From positions 73,309 through 116,785 of the forward strand of contig JAGLAZ010000001.1 in NCBI GenBank assembly GCA_018260565.1: a stretch of DNA of 43,477 bases, given 5' to 3'. The position numbers and the translations under genes are program-made. Within the stretch, counting starts at the first letter, position 1. Each line of letters opens with the position of its first letter. This document shows, piece by piece, positions 17,225 to 25,743 of the stretch. This DNA is from Flavobacteriaceae bacterium. Its GTDB lineage: Bacteria > Bacteroidota > Bacteroidia > Flavobacteriales > Weeksellaceae. The notes under the pieces are model-generated. The model made no database searches, had not been told where the DNA came from, and saw only the letters and a program-made list of their open reading frames with translations.

Positions 17225-19482
17225 TAATTGACAACTGCAATTTTTGCTGTAGCAGTTTCTGTCCCATCTTCATTGGTCATTAAGACAAAATAAACACCAG
17301 AAGCTACTCTGTTTCCTTTTTGATTTGCAAGATCCCATTGATAAAAGCCTCCTCCTGCTATTCCGGAATGGACTAGGTATCCTGTTGCATCAGTAATACG
17401 GATGTTAGTGCGTTCTGCAAGGCCGCGTATAGTTACATTCCCTTTAAAATCCTTAAAAATCACAGGATTAGGATAAACCAAGACATTCCCGAAAGCACTT
17501 TTTACATCCACTGCGTCAGATTGATATGTAACCGTTCCACCTAGACTGGCGAAATAAACCTTTCCGGTTTTCTGGTCTACTTTAATATCTGTAATATTAT
17601 TATCCGGCAAAGGCGAATTATTTTTATCAAACTTTGCTATTGTCTTCTGGCCGTCCGGGCTTAGATAAAACACGCCCCCATTATCCACAGAAACCCACTT
17701 ATGGTTACCACTATCTACCGCGATAGACAATACGGTAGCGTTTCTAAAAGATTCTTCTCCTATTCCGTTCTCCGTAATAACTATGGGTTGGGTTTGCACT
17801 AGGGGATTGGTAAAGGCTTCCGATGGTGTTTCCAGCACGCGCAATCCTTCACGAGTCCCTATCCAAAGTTTTTCATTTTTATCAAAAGCCACAGAGATAG
17901 TACCATTAACTGGTAGGTTATTATCTTTTGTGAGAATTGATGAAGCTATGTTTCCAGAATCTAAATATTTATACAATATTACACCTCCATTGGAATAAAA
18001 AGGTGCAGCATAAGCTAAGATATTTTTGCTAAAATTGGGTGGCTGCCCGCCACCAACATTTTTCGTCGGAATAATGGAGTAGGGTTCTCCTGCTGATGGA
18101 AATTTAATAATCGAGCCGCTAACTGGCGTACTTTCCAGCAAAAAACCTGTGACGAAAAGATCATTATTTGGAGAAAAACCTAAACTTAATGTTCTATTTA
18201 AATACACATCACCCGTATCAAAATATTTTTTATCAAACTCTAAATTCTTTAATTTATAAAGTCCTTTATTTGTTGAGAATACAAAGTTGGTGAACCAAAT
18301 TTCATCTGGCTTTAGGGGATTTGGTAATACATCTAATATATTCCAAGACTTTGTAAGATCATAGAACATAGATGGATATTTCCACTCCTTCCCATCAAAA
18401 TAATAAAACCCTAGCCCTGTATTTACGGGGTTATTATATCCTATTAAACCTCCACTTGAGATATAAATTTTATCATCTAAGAGATTAATCCTATAGCTTC
18501 TATTATTATAAGGCCCAGAAGGTTTATAGGTTTTTTCATTTTCCGTTTTTATCCCTTCAAGCTTTGTTCCGCCATAGATTTTGTTATTTATTTTGGCAGC
18601 CGTATTGCACATTGCATTTACTGAAGTACTCCCAATAATAGCACCGGAAGTATTGGCACTATAAATTCTTTGACCTACCGTTACAGTGATATCTTCTCCT
18701 ACTAAAGAAATATCATTGATTCCATTAAAATTTTGGTTAACTGGTACTCCCGTACCGGTAGCAGAACCAGAAAGGTAATATACAAAGCTGGCATCGGAAT
18801 AGATCATTGCATTTTCTTCCACATCCACCTGGTAATGGGGTCCAGCTTTTTCTATATTCCAAGTGCTATATACAGGAAAATCAACACTACCAAGGGCTTT
18901 TGTTAGCAGCCCTTCTTGTGTAGCAGCATATACTTTATTATTATAGATTCCCGCTTCATACACGGGATAGAATATATTCCCAACTTTAAAAAATGAAGTA
19001 TCGCTAAATTCTCTCTCTTTCATTTTAAATAAAGAAACACCATAGGCTGTAGAAACTGTAGCGAGATTCCCACTTATAGCAATATGATTTACCTTTTTGT
19101 CTCCACTAAACCCTGCTGCTATAGGAATATCAACAATATAAAAAATCCCATTAGGTGTGATAACATCCATAGAACCATCTTTATATCCTACAAGACCTAA
19201 TTTAGTAACTGGGTTATAATCAAAAGCACTGATATTTACTTGATGAAGTCCATTAGCTTTACTTAATTTTTGAGTCTCTCCTGTAGATGGTTTTAAATAA
19301 AACAATCCATTGGTGGATGCAGCAAGTATTTCGTTACCAGCAGGTTTTATTGCTAAAATCTCATTGTAAGAAAATAAATCAGCCCATTTTTGTGAAGAAA
19401 TTTTCTGAGCAGATAAACTCTGAGTGCCTATTAATAAGGCAATTCCTGTAAGGGTATATATCTTATGCGTAAATTTCTTCAT
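17224..19482 (-). CDS. porZ: PorZ-like type IX secretion system surface protein
   Basis: A 752-residue exported protein. It has a signal peptide (MKKFTHKIYTLTGIALLIG, cleavage after QSLSAQ), a long beta-propeller-type region of repeated blades (for example LAIKPAGNEILAASTNGLFYL), and a C-terminal type IX sorting domain (from VLVYPNPVIF, ending ASGVYFVLMTNEDGTE and KIAVVN). This fits PorZ, which with PorU, PorV and PorQ forms the surface attachment complex that cleaves sorting signals and joins cargo to A-LPS. I chose ATG 19482 because a signal peptide follows directly; the frame extends to 19545 but only within the upstream gene. It overlaps that gene by 20 bases and recO by one. Confidence 0.85.
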   Translation of the reverse strand: MKKFTHKIYTLTGIALLIGTQSLSAQKISSQKWADLFSYNEILAIKPAGNEILAASTNGLFYLKPSTGETQKLSKANGLHQVNISAFDYNPVTKLGLVGYKDGSMDVITPNGIFYIVDIPIAAGFSGDKKVNHIAISGNLATVSTAYGVSLFKMKEREFSDTSFFKVGNIFYPVYEAGIYNNKVYAATQEGLLTKALGSVDFPVYSTWNIEKAGPHYQVDVEENAMIYSDASFVYYLSGSATGTGVPVNQNFNGINDISLVGEDITVTVGQRIYSANTSGAIIGSTSVNAMCNTAAKINNKIYGGTKLEGIKTENEKTYKPSGPYNNRSYRINLLDDKIYISSGGLIGYNNPVNTGLGFYYFDGKEWKYPSMFYDLTKSWNILDVLPNPLKPDEIWFTNFVFSTNKGLYKLKNLEFDKKYFDTGDVYLNRTLSLGFSPNNDLFVTGFLLESTPVSGSIIKFPSAGEPYSIIPTKNVGGGQPPNFSKNILAYAAPFYSNGGVILYKYLDSGNIASSILTKDNNLPVNGTISVAFDKNEKLWIGTREGLRVLETPSEAFTNPLVQTQPIVITENGIGEESFRNATVLSIAVDSGNHKWVSVDNGGVFYLSPDGQKTIAKFDKNNSPLPDNNITDIKVDQKTGKVYFASLGGTVTYQSDAVDVKSAFGNVLVYPNPVIFKDFKGNVTIRGLAERTNIRITDATGYLVHSGIAGGGFYQWDLANQKGNRVASGVYFVLMTNEDGTETATAKIAVVN

Positions 19483-20410
19483 CCATGAGGTGATTATTCC
19501 AAGCAATTTGCTGAATTTTTCCGTTTTTACCAAATGTAAAATCAATTTTACCCAATTTTAAACCAGCCCAGCCAACTTGATTGATGAGTACTTCCTTTCC
19601 GTCTTTGTTGGATACTATGGTGGGCTTAGGTAAGAAGGTATGGGTATGTCCTCCTAAAATGGCATGAATACCGGAAGTCTGTGCGGCAAATTTGAGGTCA
19701 GATATTTTATTTGGATCTTTTTCATATTCATATCCCAAATGACTAAGACATATAATAAGATCACATTTTTTTTGTTGAAGTTGGCGTACCCTATCTTGTG
19801 CAATTTCGATGGGATTAAGATAGCGTGTCTCTCCGATAAGTTTTTTGGGAACAAGGCCATCGAAAGCAATCCCAAGCCCAAATAGACCTATACGAATTCC
19901 ATTAACTACTTTTATTAATGTATCGCCAGTTTTTCCTTCTAATATAGTATTGGTAAAATCATAATTTGAGGTTAAAAAGGGAAATTTTGCTAAAGGAAGG
20001 GCCTTATTAAAACCTACCAGACCGTTGTCGAAATCGTGATTTCCCATTGTGCAAGCATCATATTTTAAATGGCTCATTAAAGTAAATTCCAGCTCCCCAC
20101 CAAAGTAATTAAAATAGGGGGTGCCCTGAAACACATCACCAGAATCTAGTAAAAGAGTATGAGGATTTTCCTTTCTTAGCCTTGATACTAATTGTGCTCT
20201 TCTTGCAAAGCCACCTTTACCTGCATTTCTTCCCGCATTGGCAGCAAATGGTTCTATTCTACTATGCTGATCATTCGTATGTAAAATCTGAATAGTTTTT
20301 CCTGCAGTTTGTGATATATTTTGAGTAAAAACAGATGCGCCAAGTCCTCCTGGAATTGACAGCATCGCTGCACCAGCAGTACTTTTTAATAAAAATTCTT
20401 TTCTATTCAT
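19463..20410 (-). CDS. Metallophosphatase half of a split 5'-nucleotidase, exported
   Basis: A 315-residue calcineurin-like phosphoesterase domain equal to the N-terminal catalytic half of UshA-type 5'-nucleotidases. Metal ligands appear in HTNDQHS (Asp47, His49), DSGDVF (Asp92), MGNHDFD (Asn124, His125) and GGHTHTF near residue 240. The C-terminal nucleotide-binding domain is missing here and is encoded by the gene just upstream, two bases away. The leader MNRKEFLLKSTAGAAMLSIPG resembles a Tat signal with an RK variant of the twin-arginine pair, implying folded export. Substrate is presumably a nucleotide or related phosphate ester, inferred from the family. Its end overlaps the start of porZ. 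Confidence 0.9.
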   Translation of the reverse strand: MNRKEFLLKSTAGAAMLSIPGGLGASVFTQNISQTAGKTIQILHTNDQHSRIEPFAANAGRNAGKGGFARRAQLVSRLRKENPHTLLLDSGDVFQGTPYFNYFGGELEFTLMSHLKYDACTMGNHDFDNGLVGFNKALPLAKFPFLTSNYDFTNTILEGKTGDTLIKVVNGIRIGLFGLGIAFDGLVPKKLIGETRYLNPIEIAQDRVRQLQQKKCDLIICLSHLGYEYEKDPNKISDLKFAAQTSGIHAILGGHTHTFLPKPTIVSNKDGKEVLINQVGWAGLKLGKIDFTFGKNGKIQQIAWNNHLMDEEIYA

Positions 20411-20412
20411 GA

Positions 20413-21150
20413 TTAAAAGATAAGGCGTTTTTCATATGGGTAGTTATCGGGTATAGTCTTACTGTTTCTAAATTCTTCAATATATGCATCTCTCAATTTT
20501 ATGCCAGTAGTTATTACCTTACCCGCTTTGAAAAATTCCATATTATCTCCACCTTCAGCAAGATAATCACTTGTAACTATCCTGTATGTATCTTCTGGAG
20601 TTATATTTCTACCGTTTGTCAACTTGTTTAGAGATGGATTAAGTGTGTTTATCATAATTCCTGAAACAGGATTATCTTTTTTTGTTTTAGTATAATAAGT
20701 AAATATTTTTTCCAATTCCTTACCCTTTAATTCTACAATAACCATTTCATTTTCGAAGGGCATTACTTCAAATACAGAACGAACAGTAATATTGCCTTTT
20801 GGGATAATATTCCGAATCCCTCCTCCGTTAATAATGGCAAAATCTGGTTGAGCAATGGCATTGGACGCCGCATACTTTCTTCCTGCATTTAAAGTATAAT
20901 CTGCAAGTAAATTATTCAAAACTGGAGTATCACCAAACTTTGTTAATTCTATACCACTCGTAGCTAAAACAACATTCATTTTCTCATCCAATTGCCTTTT
21001 ATAAGGCTGTATTATAGAAAGAATTTCAGTGTCCTCATTTTGCGTAGAATCAATATCCAGATTATGAAAATCTGTTTTTGATACTGCTAATGGGTGAGTG
21101 GCACAGCTTATAATTAGTAGGCTAGAAAGGCCTAGAACAAATCTTTTCAC
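20413..21150 (-). CDS. 5'-nucleotidase C-terminal domain lipoprotein
   Basis: A 245-residue protein made of the substrate-binding domain that normally follows the metallophosphatase domain in UshA-like enzymes. It has NGGGIRNIIPKGNITVRSVFEVMPFENEM and SDYLAEGGDNMEFF, the nucleotide-binding loops of that domain. A lipobox (LIISC, Cys16) predicts a lipid anchor, while its partner in the next gene carries a Tat-like leader. The two probably act as one enzyme at the outer membrane or in the periplasm, which is inference. First gene of the minus-strand operon, with an exact -7 element just upstream; divergent from dapA. Confidence 0.88.
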   Translation of the reverse strand: MKRFVLGLSSLLIISCATHPLAVSKTDFHNLDIDSTQNEDTEILSIIQPYKRQLDEKMNVVLATSGIELTKFGDTPVLNNLLADYTLNAGRKYAASNAIAQPDFAIINGGGIRNIIPKGNITVRSVFEVMPFENEMVIVELKGKELEKIFTYYTKTKKDNPVSGIMINTLNPSLNKLTNGRNITPEDTYRIVTSDYLAEGGDNMEFFKAGKVITTGIKLRDAYIEEFRNSKTIPDNYPYEKRLIF

Positions 21151-21164
21151 ACATATATTTTAAA

Positions 21165-21172
21165 CAAATATA
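21165..21172 (-). promoter_or_regulatory. -7 element for the nucleotidase-porZ-recO operon
   Basis: The minus strand reads TATATTTG, an exact TAnnTTTG, ending 14 bases before the lipoprotein ATG. A CAAA at 21206-21209 could be a -33 TTTG, but the spacing of 33 bases is too long. Confidence 0.45.
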
Positions 21173-21248
21173 GGGGGTTACTTCCTTTTTCCTATTTATG
21201 TTACACAAATTTATTTTTACTATACTATATTTACTTAAAATATAAAAA

Positions 21249-22130
21249 ATGAAACTTTCCGGACTTGGAGTAGCACTGGTAACGCCATTTACATCATCAT
21301 TACAAGTAGATTTTCCAGCATTGGAAAAACTAATAGAGTACAATATCACTGGAGGTACAGATTTTCTTGTAGCTCTTGGAACTACTGCCGAGGCTGCCAC
21401 ATTATCCGCTGAGGAGAAAAAAAATGTAGTAGATTTTATTGTTAAAATAAATAACAATAGGCTTCCATTAGTTTTGGGCATTGGCGGAAATAATACCATG
21501 GAGGTTTTTGATTCTATTAACTATACAGATACTTCCGCATTTAACGCAATATTATCCGTATCACCTTATTATAATAGACCATCACAGGAAGGATTATATC
21601 AACATTATAAGCAGTTGGCAAAGAGTGGAAAGCCCATTATTATGTATAATGTTCCTTCTAGAACAGGCCAAAACATGGAAGCCGCAACAACTTTAAGGCT
21701 TGCGGAAGAATTCCCGAATCTTTGTATTATTAAAGAGGCAGCTCCTAATATTTTGCAGTATTTTGACATATTAAGGAAAAAGCCTAAAAACTTCCAACTC
21801 TTATCTGGTGATGATGAATATACTTTGCCTGTTAGCCTTGCTGGTGGAGATGGAGTTATTTCTGTCGTTGGACAGGCTTTTCCTGAACAATTCAAGACGA
21901 TGCTTCAACTGGCAAAGGAAAATAGAGTACAGGAAGCATATGCCATTCATAATAATTTAGTAGAAATTACCAGATTAATTTTTTCAGAAGGTAATCCAGC
22001 AGGTATAAAAGAACTTTTACACCAACTGAATATTATGGAGAATTCAGTGAGACTTCCATTGGTTGCCGCTTCTCAAACATTACAAGAATCTATTTCTAAA
22101 TGTCTTCAAGAAAATAATCTTAAGCCTTAA
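21249..22130 (+). CDS. dapA: 4-hydroxy-tetrahydrodipicolinate synthase
   Basis: Condenses pyruvate with aspartate semialdehyde, the first committed step to diaminopimelate and lysine; cytoplasmic. The 293-residue TIM-barrel protein has the Schiff-base lysine in CIIKEAAPN (Lys162), Tyr133 and Arg138 in YNVPSRTG, and the Thr pair in LGTTAEA (Thr45, Thr46). The usual GTTGE is GTTAE here, as I recall for Bacteroidota. A TATATTTA about 15 bases before the ATG is a near match to the -7 consensus. The next gene begins at the base after its stop codon. Confidence 0.96.
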   Translation: MKLSGLGVALVTPFTSSLQVDFPALEKLIEYNITGGTDFLVALGTTAEAATLSAEEKKNVVDFIVKINNNRLPLVLGIGGNNTMEVFDSINYTDTSAFNAILSVSPYYNRPSQEGLYQHYKQLAKSGKPIIMYNVPSRTGQNMEAATTLRLAEEFPNLCIIKEAAPNILQYFDILRKKPKNFQLLSGDDEYTLPVSLAGGDGVISVVGQAFPEQFKTMLQLAKENRVQEAYAIHNNLVEITRLIFSEGNPAGIKELLHQLNIMENSVRLPLVAASQTLQESISKCLQENNLKP

Positions 22131-22637
22131 ATGAAACTTCACTTTCCAGACATCCAAGAAGGGGAGTATGAAAAATGGAGAGAAATAGCGGAAGAAATAT
22201 GGCGTACTACTTATTCCCGAATTCTAAGTGAATTACAGATAGAGTATATGCTTCAGGAAATGTATTCTAAATTTCAGTTTGAATTTAGTTTATCAAATGA
22301 TAATCATAAACTTCAATGGATACAATTTAATTCTAAACCTATAGGATTTTTCCATGGCGAAATGTTAGATGTTGAAATTAAAACTTTTAAAATTCATAAA
22401 CTTTATATAAAAAGGCAATTTCAGGGAAGCGGGATAGGTACGCTTTGTATTAATTTTATAGAAAATCTGGCGAAAAATCTTAACACAAAAATTCTGATTT
22501 TGCATGTAAATAAATACAATACTGCATGCCAATTCTACCTCAAATTAAATTTTACAATAAAAGAGGATGCCATTATAGACATTGGTAAGGGTTTTGTAAT
22601 GGATGATTATATTTTAACAAAAAAATTATTTGACTAG
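22131..22637 (+). CDS. GNAT-family N-acetyltransferase
   Basis: A 168-residue cytoplasmic protein with the GNAT acetyl-CoA motif A: IHKLYIKRQFQGSGIGTLCI, holding Q/RxxGxG-type QGSGIG. It is followed by a motif B-like segment (LHVNKYNTACQFYLKLNF). The N-terminal half (EGEYEKWREIAEEIWRTTY) resembles small Bacteroidota GNAT proteins. The acceptor is unknown. It starts directly after the dapA stop with no spacer, and its TAG overlaps the GTG of the next gene, so expression is coupled to dapA. A link to lysine or cell-wall metabolism is not shown. Confidence 0.85.
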   Translation: MKLHFPDIQEGEYEKWREIAEEIWRTTYSRILSELQIEYMLQEMYSKFQFEFSLSNDNHKLQWIQFNSKPIGFFHGEMLDVEIKTFKIHKLYIKRQFQGSGIGTLCINFIENLAKNLNTKILILHVNKYNTACQFYLKLNFTIKEDAIIDIGKGFVMDDYILTKKLFD

Positions 22638-22969
22638 TGAAAAATTCAAACAAAATCCTAGGACTTGCAATTCTTGGTGGAATCGTGTATTATCTTATAA
22701 GCTCAGGAGCTGCGGAGAAGGCATGTAAAAAAGTAAACGAAACTAAAGAAAAGCTAAAAGAAACTGCTGCTGAAACTGGAGAAATTGTAAAAGAAAAAGC
22801 AGAGGATGTTAAATTTAATGTTGGTTATGGTTACGAGCGCGTTAAAGAAGAAGTAGAAGAAAATTTTACTTCTAAAATCGTAGATTTTGCTGTTGAAAAT
22901 AAAGAAACTTTATTAAAATTTGCTGGTATTTTGTTACCTGCATTTTTAGGAAAATCTTCAAAAAAATAA
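22637..22969 (+). CDS. Small YtxH-like membrane-anchored amphipathic protein
   Basis: A 110-residue protein that appears to start with GTG (overlapping the TAG of the acetyltransferase). It has one N-terminal hydrophobic segment (ILGLAILGGIVYYLISSG). A strongly charged Lys/Glu-rich amphipathic region follows (VNETKEKLKETAAETGEIVKEKAED), and then a second mildly hydrophobic end (FAGILLPAFLG). The layout resembles YtxH-like and LEA-like stress proteins, but no defining motif exists and function is unknown. A perfect terminator follows 17 bases downstream, closing the dapA operon. Confidence 0.65.
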   Translation: MKNSNKILGLAILGGIVYYLISSGAAEKACKKVNETKEKLKETAAETGEIVKEKAEDVKFNVGYGYERVKEEVEENFTSKIVDFAVENKETLLKFAGILLPAFLGKSSKK

Positions 22970-22985
22970 ATTTTTTTAGAATGAT

Positions 22986-23014
22986 AAAAAGGCTGCGATT
23001 GCAGCCTTTTTTTT
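22986..23014. terminator. Bidirectional terminator between the dapA operon and recG
   Basis: AAAAAGGCTGC (22986-22996), loop GATT, then GCAGCCTTTTTTTT: a perfect hairpin with A and T tracts on both sides. It can end the plus-strand dapA operon and the convergent recG transcript, whose stop codon lies at its edge. Confidence 0.9.
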
Positions 23015-25106
23015 ATGAAATTTTACTCCACTTTTTTGCTTCTTTATATTTTAGCTTTATACCTCTTTGGAGTGGTTCATTATCAGGATGCTGAAGATTA
23101 GGATCATTATCAAGTATTTTCTGGAGTATTTTTCCAGAAAGTTCCACAATTTCGGAATCTTGCGCTGGGTCCAAAAAACGAAATTCAATACTGCCACTTT
23201 GGCGGGTACCCATTACATCACCTGAACCACGGAGTTGTAGATCCACTTCTGAAATCTTAAAACCATCTTGCGTTTCACACATTGTTTGTATTCTCTTTCT
23301 GCCATCTTTGGAGATTTTTTCTGATGCCATAAGTATACAAAAGCTTTTTTCTGCACCTCTACCCACTCTGCCTCGTAGCTGATGGAGCTGAGAAAGTCCA
23401 AATTTATCAGCATTTTCTATCATCATTATGCTGGCATTAGGCACATCAACACCTACTTCAATTACGGTAGTAGCCACCAAAATTTGCGAATTACCATTTT
23501 TAAATGATGCCATTGCATTATTTTTCGCATCCGTATTCATCCCTCCATGGAGCATTTCAACTTTATATTCTGGGAATATAGATTGAATTTCCGTCCAGCC
23601 CTGACTCACATTTTTGTAGGTAAGAACTTCAGATTCTTCTATTAAGGGATATACGATATACACTTGCCTCCCTTTCCTTAATTCATCCCTAATAAAAGCA
23701 TATAGTTCAGGCCGGTTTTTATCCTTTCTGGATACTGTTAATATAGGTTTTCTACCCGCAGGCAGTTCATCTATTATAGACACTGGCAAGTCCGCGAAAT
23801 AAGTCATTGCAAGAGTACGAGGGATAGGAGTTGCCGTCATCAGTAATATATGCGGAGGTATTTCATTTTTTTTGTATAAAACCCCTCTTTGTGCCACTCC
23901 AAAACGGTGCTGCTCATCAATTACGGCAAGACCTAGTTTCCGAAATTGCACGGGATCCTCTAATAAAGCATGCGTTCCTACTAAAATATGGAGATCACCA
24001 GAATGCAACATCCTGTGTATTCTTTCCCTATCGGACTTCTTTGTACTCCCTGTGAGTATGTTTATTTGTATAGGCAGCTTATGGCTAAGCTTTTCTAACG
24101 AAGCAAAATGCTGCCTGGCTAAAATTTCTGTAGGTGCCATAAGACAAGATTGTGTCCCATTTCCTACGGCAATAAGCATGCATAAAAAGGCTACAATTGT
24201 TTTACCAGAACCTACATCCCCTTGTAGAAGCCTGTTCATCTGTTTACCCATACTCATATCTTGATATATTTCCTCTATAACTCTATTTTGAGCATTGGTA
24301 AGTGGAAATGGAAGAGATTGTTTAATAAAATTATTAAAAAGCTCAGTCTTAGTAGAAAAAGCGTGTCCCACAGAATTGCTCTCTCTCCCTAATTTTCGAT
24401 AATGCTGTATTCCAAGCATAATAATACATTCTTCTATTTTCAGCATTTCCAAGGATTTTTCTCTTTCGAGAAGTGTTTGTGGAAAATGGAGAGATCTAAA
24501 GGCTTGTAATTTTTGAGGAAGATTAAGTTTTACTAAAACATATTCAGGAAGAAAAGAAGGTAAATTAAATTCTGGATGAAATACTATTTTATGAATGGCG
24601 GTACGAAAAAGTTTTTGGTTTATACCACGGGATATTAATTTTTCTGAAGTGTAGTAAACGGGTTGCAAACCTACCTCGCGTTTATCTTTTTCCACTGAAA
24701 TTTCGGGATGAGCAATTGAATAACTTCCAGAAAATTCTAGTACTTGCCCATAAACAATTACTTTTTTTAATAGGGGTAAAGAATTTACCAACCATTTGGG
24801 GTAACGGAACCAGACTAATTGAATGCTAAAATTATCATCGAAAAAATATGTAACTAATCTTTTGGACGGTGTTCCTACTCCAATTTCTTGAACTTTAGTA
24901 ATAGTTCCAAGAAACTGTGCTTCTTTTCCTACCCAATTTACCACTTGTGATAAAGGATAAATGTTAGATTTATCCAGAAATTTATATGGTAAATGAAATA
25001 ACAAATCTTCTACAGTAACTATAGAAAAATACTTCCCAAGTAGCCCTGCTCGCTCTTCATTTATTGGCGAGTTTGGAATCTGTAAAATAGGTGTAAGTAA
25101 ATTCAT
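23013..25106 (-). CDS. recG: ATP-dependent DNA helicase RecG
   Basis: Branch-migration helicase that remodels stalled forks and Holliday junctions. The 697-residue protein has the N-terminal wedge/OB region (about residues 1-150, including YKFLDKSNIYPLSQV). Walker A is GDVGSGKT (296-303), followed by MAPTEILARQH, DEQH (397-400) and MTATPIPRTLAM. The helicase C-terminus has TTVIEVGVDVPNASIMMIENADKFGLSQLHQLRGRVGRG. Normal length for the family. It lies 29 bases after the thioredoxin gene on the same strand and may be cotranscribed with it. Confidence 0.97.
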   Translation of the reverse strand: MNLLTPILQIPNSPINEERAGLLGKYFSIVTVEDLLFHLPYKFLDKSNIYPLSQVVNWVGKEAQFLGTITKVQEIGVGTPSKRLVTYFFDDNFSIQLVWFRYPKWLVNSLPLLKKVIVYGQVLEFSGSYSIAHPEISVEKDKREVGLQPVYYTSEKLISRGINQKLFRTAIHKIVFHPEFNLPSFLPEYVLVKLNLPQKLQAFRSLHFPQTLLEREKSLEMLKIEECIIMLGIQHYRKLGRESNSVGHAFSTKTELFNNFIKQSLPFPLTNAQNRVIEEIYQDMSMGKQMNRLLQGDVGSGKTIVAFLCMLIAVGNGTQSCLMAPTEILARQHFASLEKLSHKLPIQINILTGSTKKSDRERIHRMLHSGDLHILVGTHALLEDPVQFRKLGLAVIDEQHRFGVAQRGVLYKKNEIPPHILLMTATPIPRTLAMTYFADLPVSIIDELPAGRKPILTVSRKDKNRPELYAFIRDELRKGRQVYIVYPLIEESEVLTYKNVSQGWTEIQSIFPEYKVEMLHGGMNTDAKNNAMASFKNGNSQILVATTVIEVGVDVPNASIMMIENADKFGLSQLHQLRGRVGRGAEKSFCILMASEKISKDGRKRIQTMCETQDGFKISEVDLQLRGSGDVMGTRQSGSIEFRFLDPAQDSEIVELSGKILQKILDNDPNLQHPDNEPLQRGIKLKYKEAKKWSKIS

Positions 25107-25135
25107 ATATGGCCAATAGCCTAGCCAAATATAAC

Positions 25136-25657
25136 TTAATCCTTTTTTATTTTATGCTTAAAATTATTTCTAAAAGAATCTATATCTAACTTATTTAGCA
25201 TTTTTTTGTAATCTTTATTTTGAAATAAATTGAAATAGGGTTCAAGATTCCTCGCACTGCTGAGTCCATTTATAACACTTAAAACAGTTAAATCTTCGTC
25301 TATAAACATTTGGGTAGGGAAGCTAGAAATATGCAGAAAATCTTCAAAAGATACACCTTCAGAGTTTTTACTACTCTTAAATTTAACTTCCTGAAAGTTG
25401 AAATTTTTAGATTGATTTGAATTATATTTTACAGGGTAAAAGTTCTCGTTTAGGTATTGTTGAATAATTGGATGAGATAGATTATCCTCTATCTTATTAC
25501 AATTAACACAATCATCTTTGACAAATAGTAAATATAATGGTCGAGGATTGGTTTTTTGAATTTCTAAAGCTTCATCAATACTTAGCCATTTTATTTGAGC
25601 TGAAAATAAATTACTTGCAATTGTAAACAGAATAAGTAAGAATTGATATTTTTTCAT
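25136..25657 (-). CDS. Exported thioredoxin-fold protein
   Basis: A 173-residue protein with a signal peptide (MKKYQFLLILFTIASNLFSA) and a thioredoxin-like domain. The redox pair is CVNC (Cys50, Cys53) in LFVKDDCVNCNKIED, and the cis-proline segment is SSFPTQMFIDED. It probably acts as a periplasmic thiol-disulfide oxidoreductase. The layout resembles DUF255/thioredoxin_7-type proteins; partner unknown. I chose ATG 25657 because the signal peptide starts there; an in-frame ATG at 25684 would add nine residues. Divergent from mdh. Confidence 0.85.
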   Translation of the reverse strand: MKKYQFLLILFTIASNLFSAQIKWLSIDEALEIQKTNPRPLYLLFVKDDCVNCNKIEDNLSHPIIQQYLNENFYPVKYNSNQSKNFNFQEVKFKSSKNSEGVSFEDFLHISSFPTQMFIDEDLTVLSVINGLSSARNLEPYFNLFQNKDYKKMLNKLDIDSFRNNFKHKIKKD

Positions 25658-25677
25658 GGGGAAATTTAACAATTCTA

Positions 25678-25694
25678 ATGCCATTAGTTGGCAT
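25678..25694. promoter_or_regulatory. Short perfect palindrome in the thioredoxin-mdh spacer
   Basis: ATGCCA, spacer TTAGT, TGGCAT: a 6+6 perfect inverted repeat 20 bases upstream of the thioredoxin ATG and 50 before mdh. It could be an operator for either divergent gene. No T tract follows it, so a terminator is unlikely. Chance occurrence cannot be excluded. Confidence 0.25.
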
Positions 25695-25743
25695 GAATAT
25701 CCTAAATTTAGTATTTTAGCCTTATAATATTAAAAATTTATAG

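Noticed and set aside
19483..19545. Longer N-terminus for PorZ
   Set aside because: The extension lies within the upstream gene and would bury the signal peptide that begins at 19482.
23831..24264. Plus-strand frames inside recG
   Set aside because: They overlap a clear RecG coding region and have no recognisable features.
25678..25694. Terminator for the thioredoxin-mdh spacer
   Set aside because: The palindrome has no T tract and lies between divergent genes, so it cannot end either transcript.
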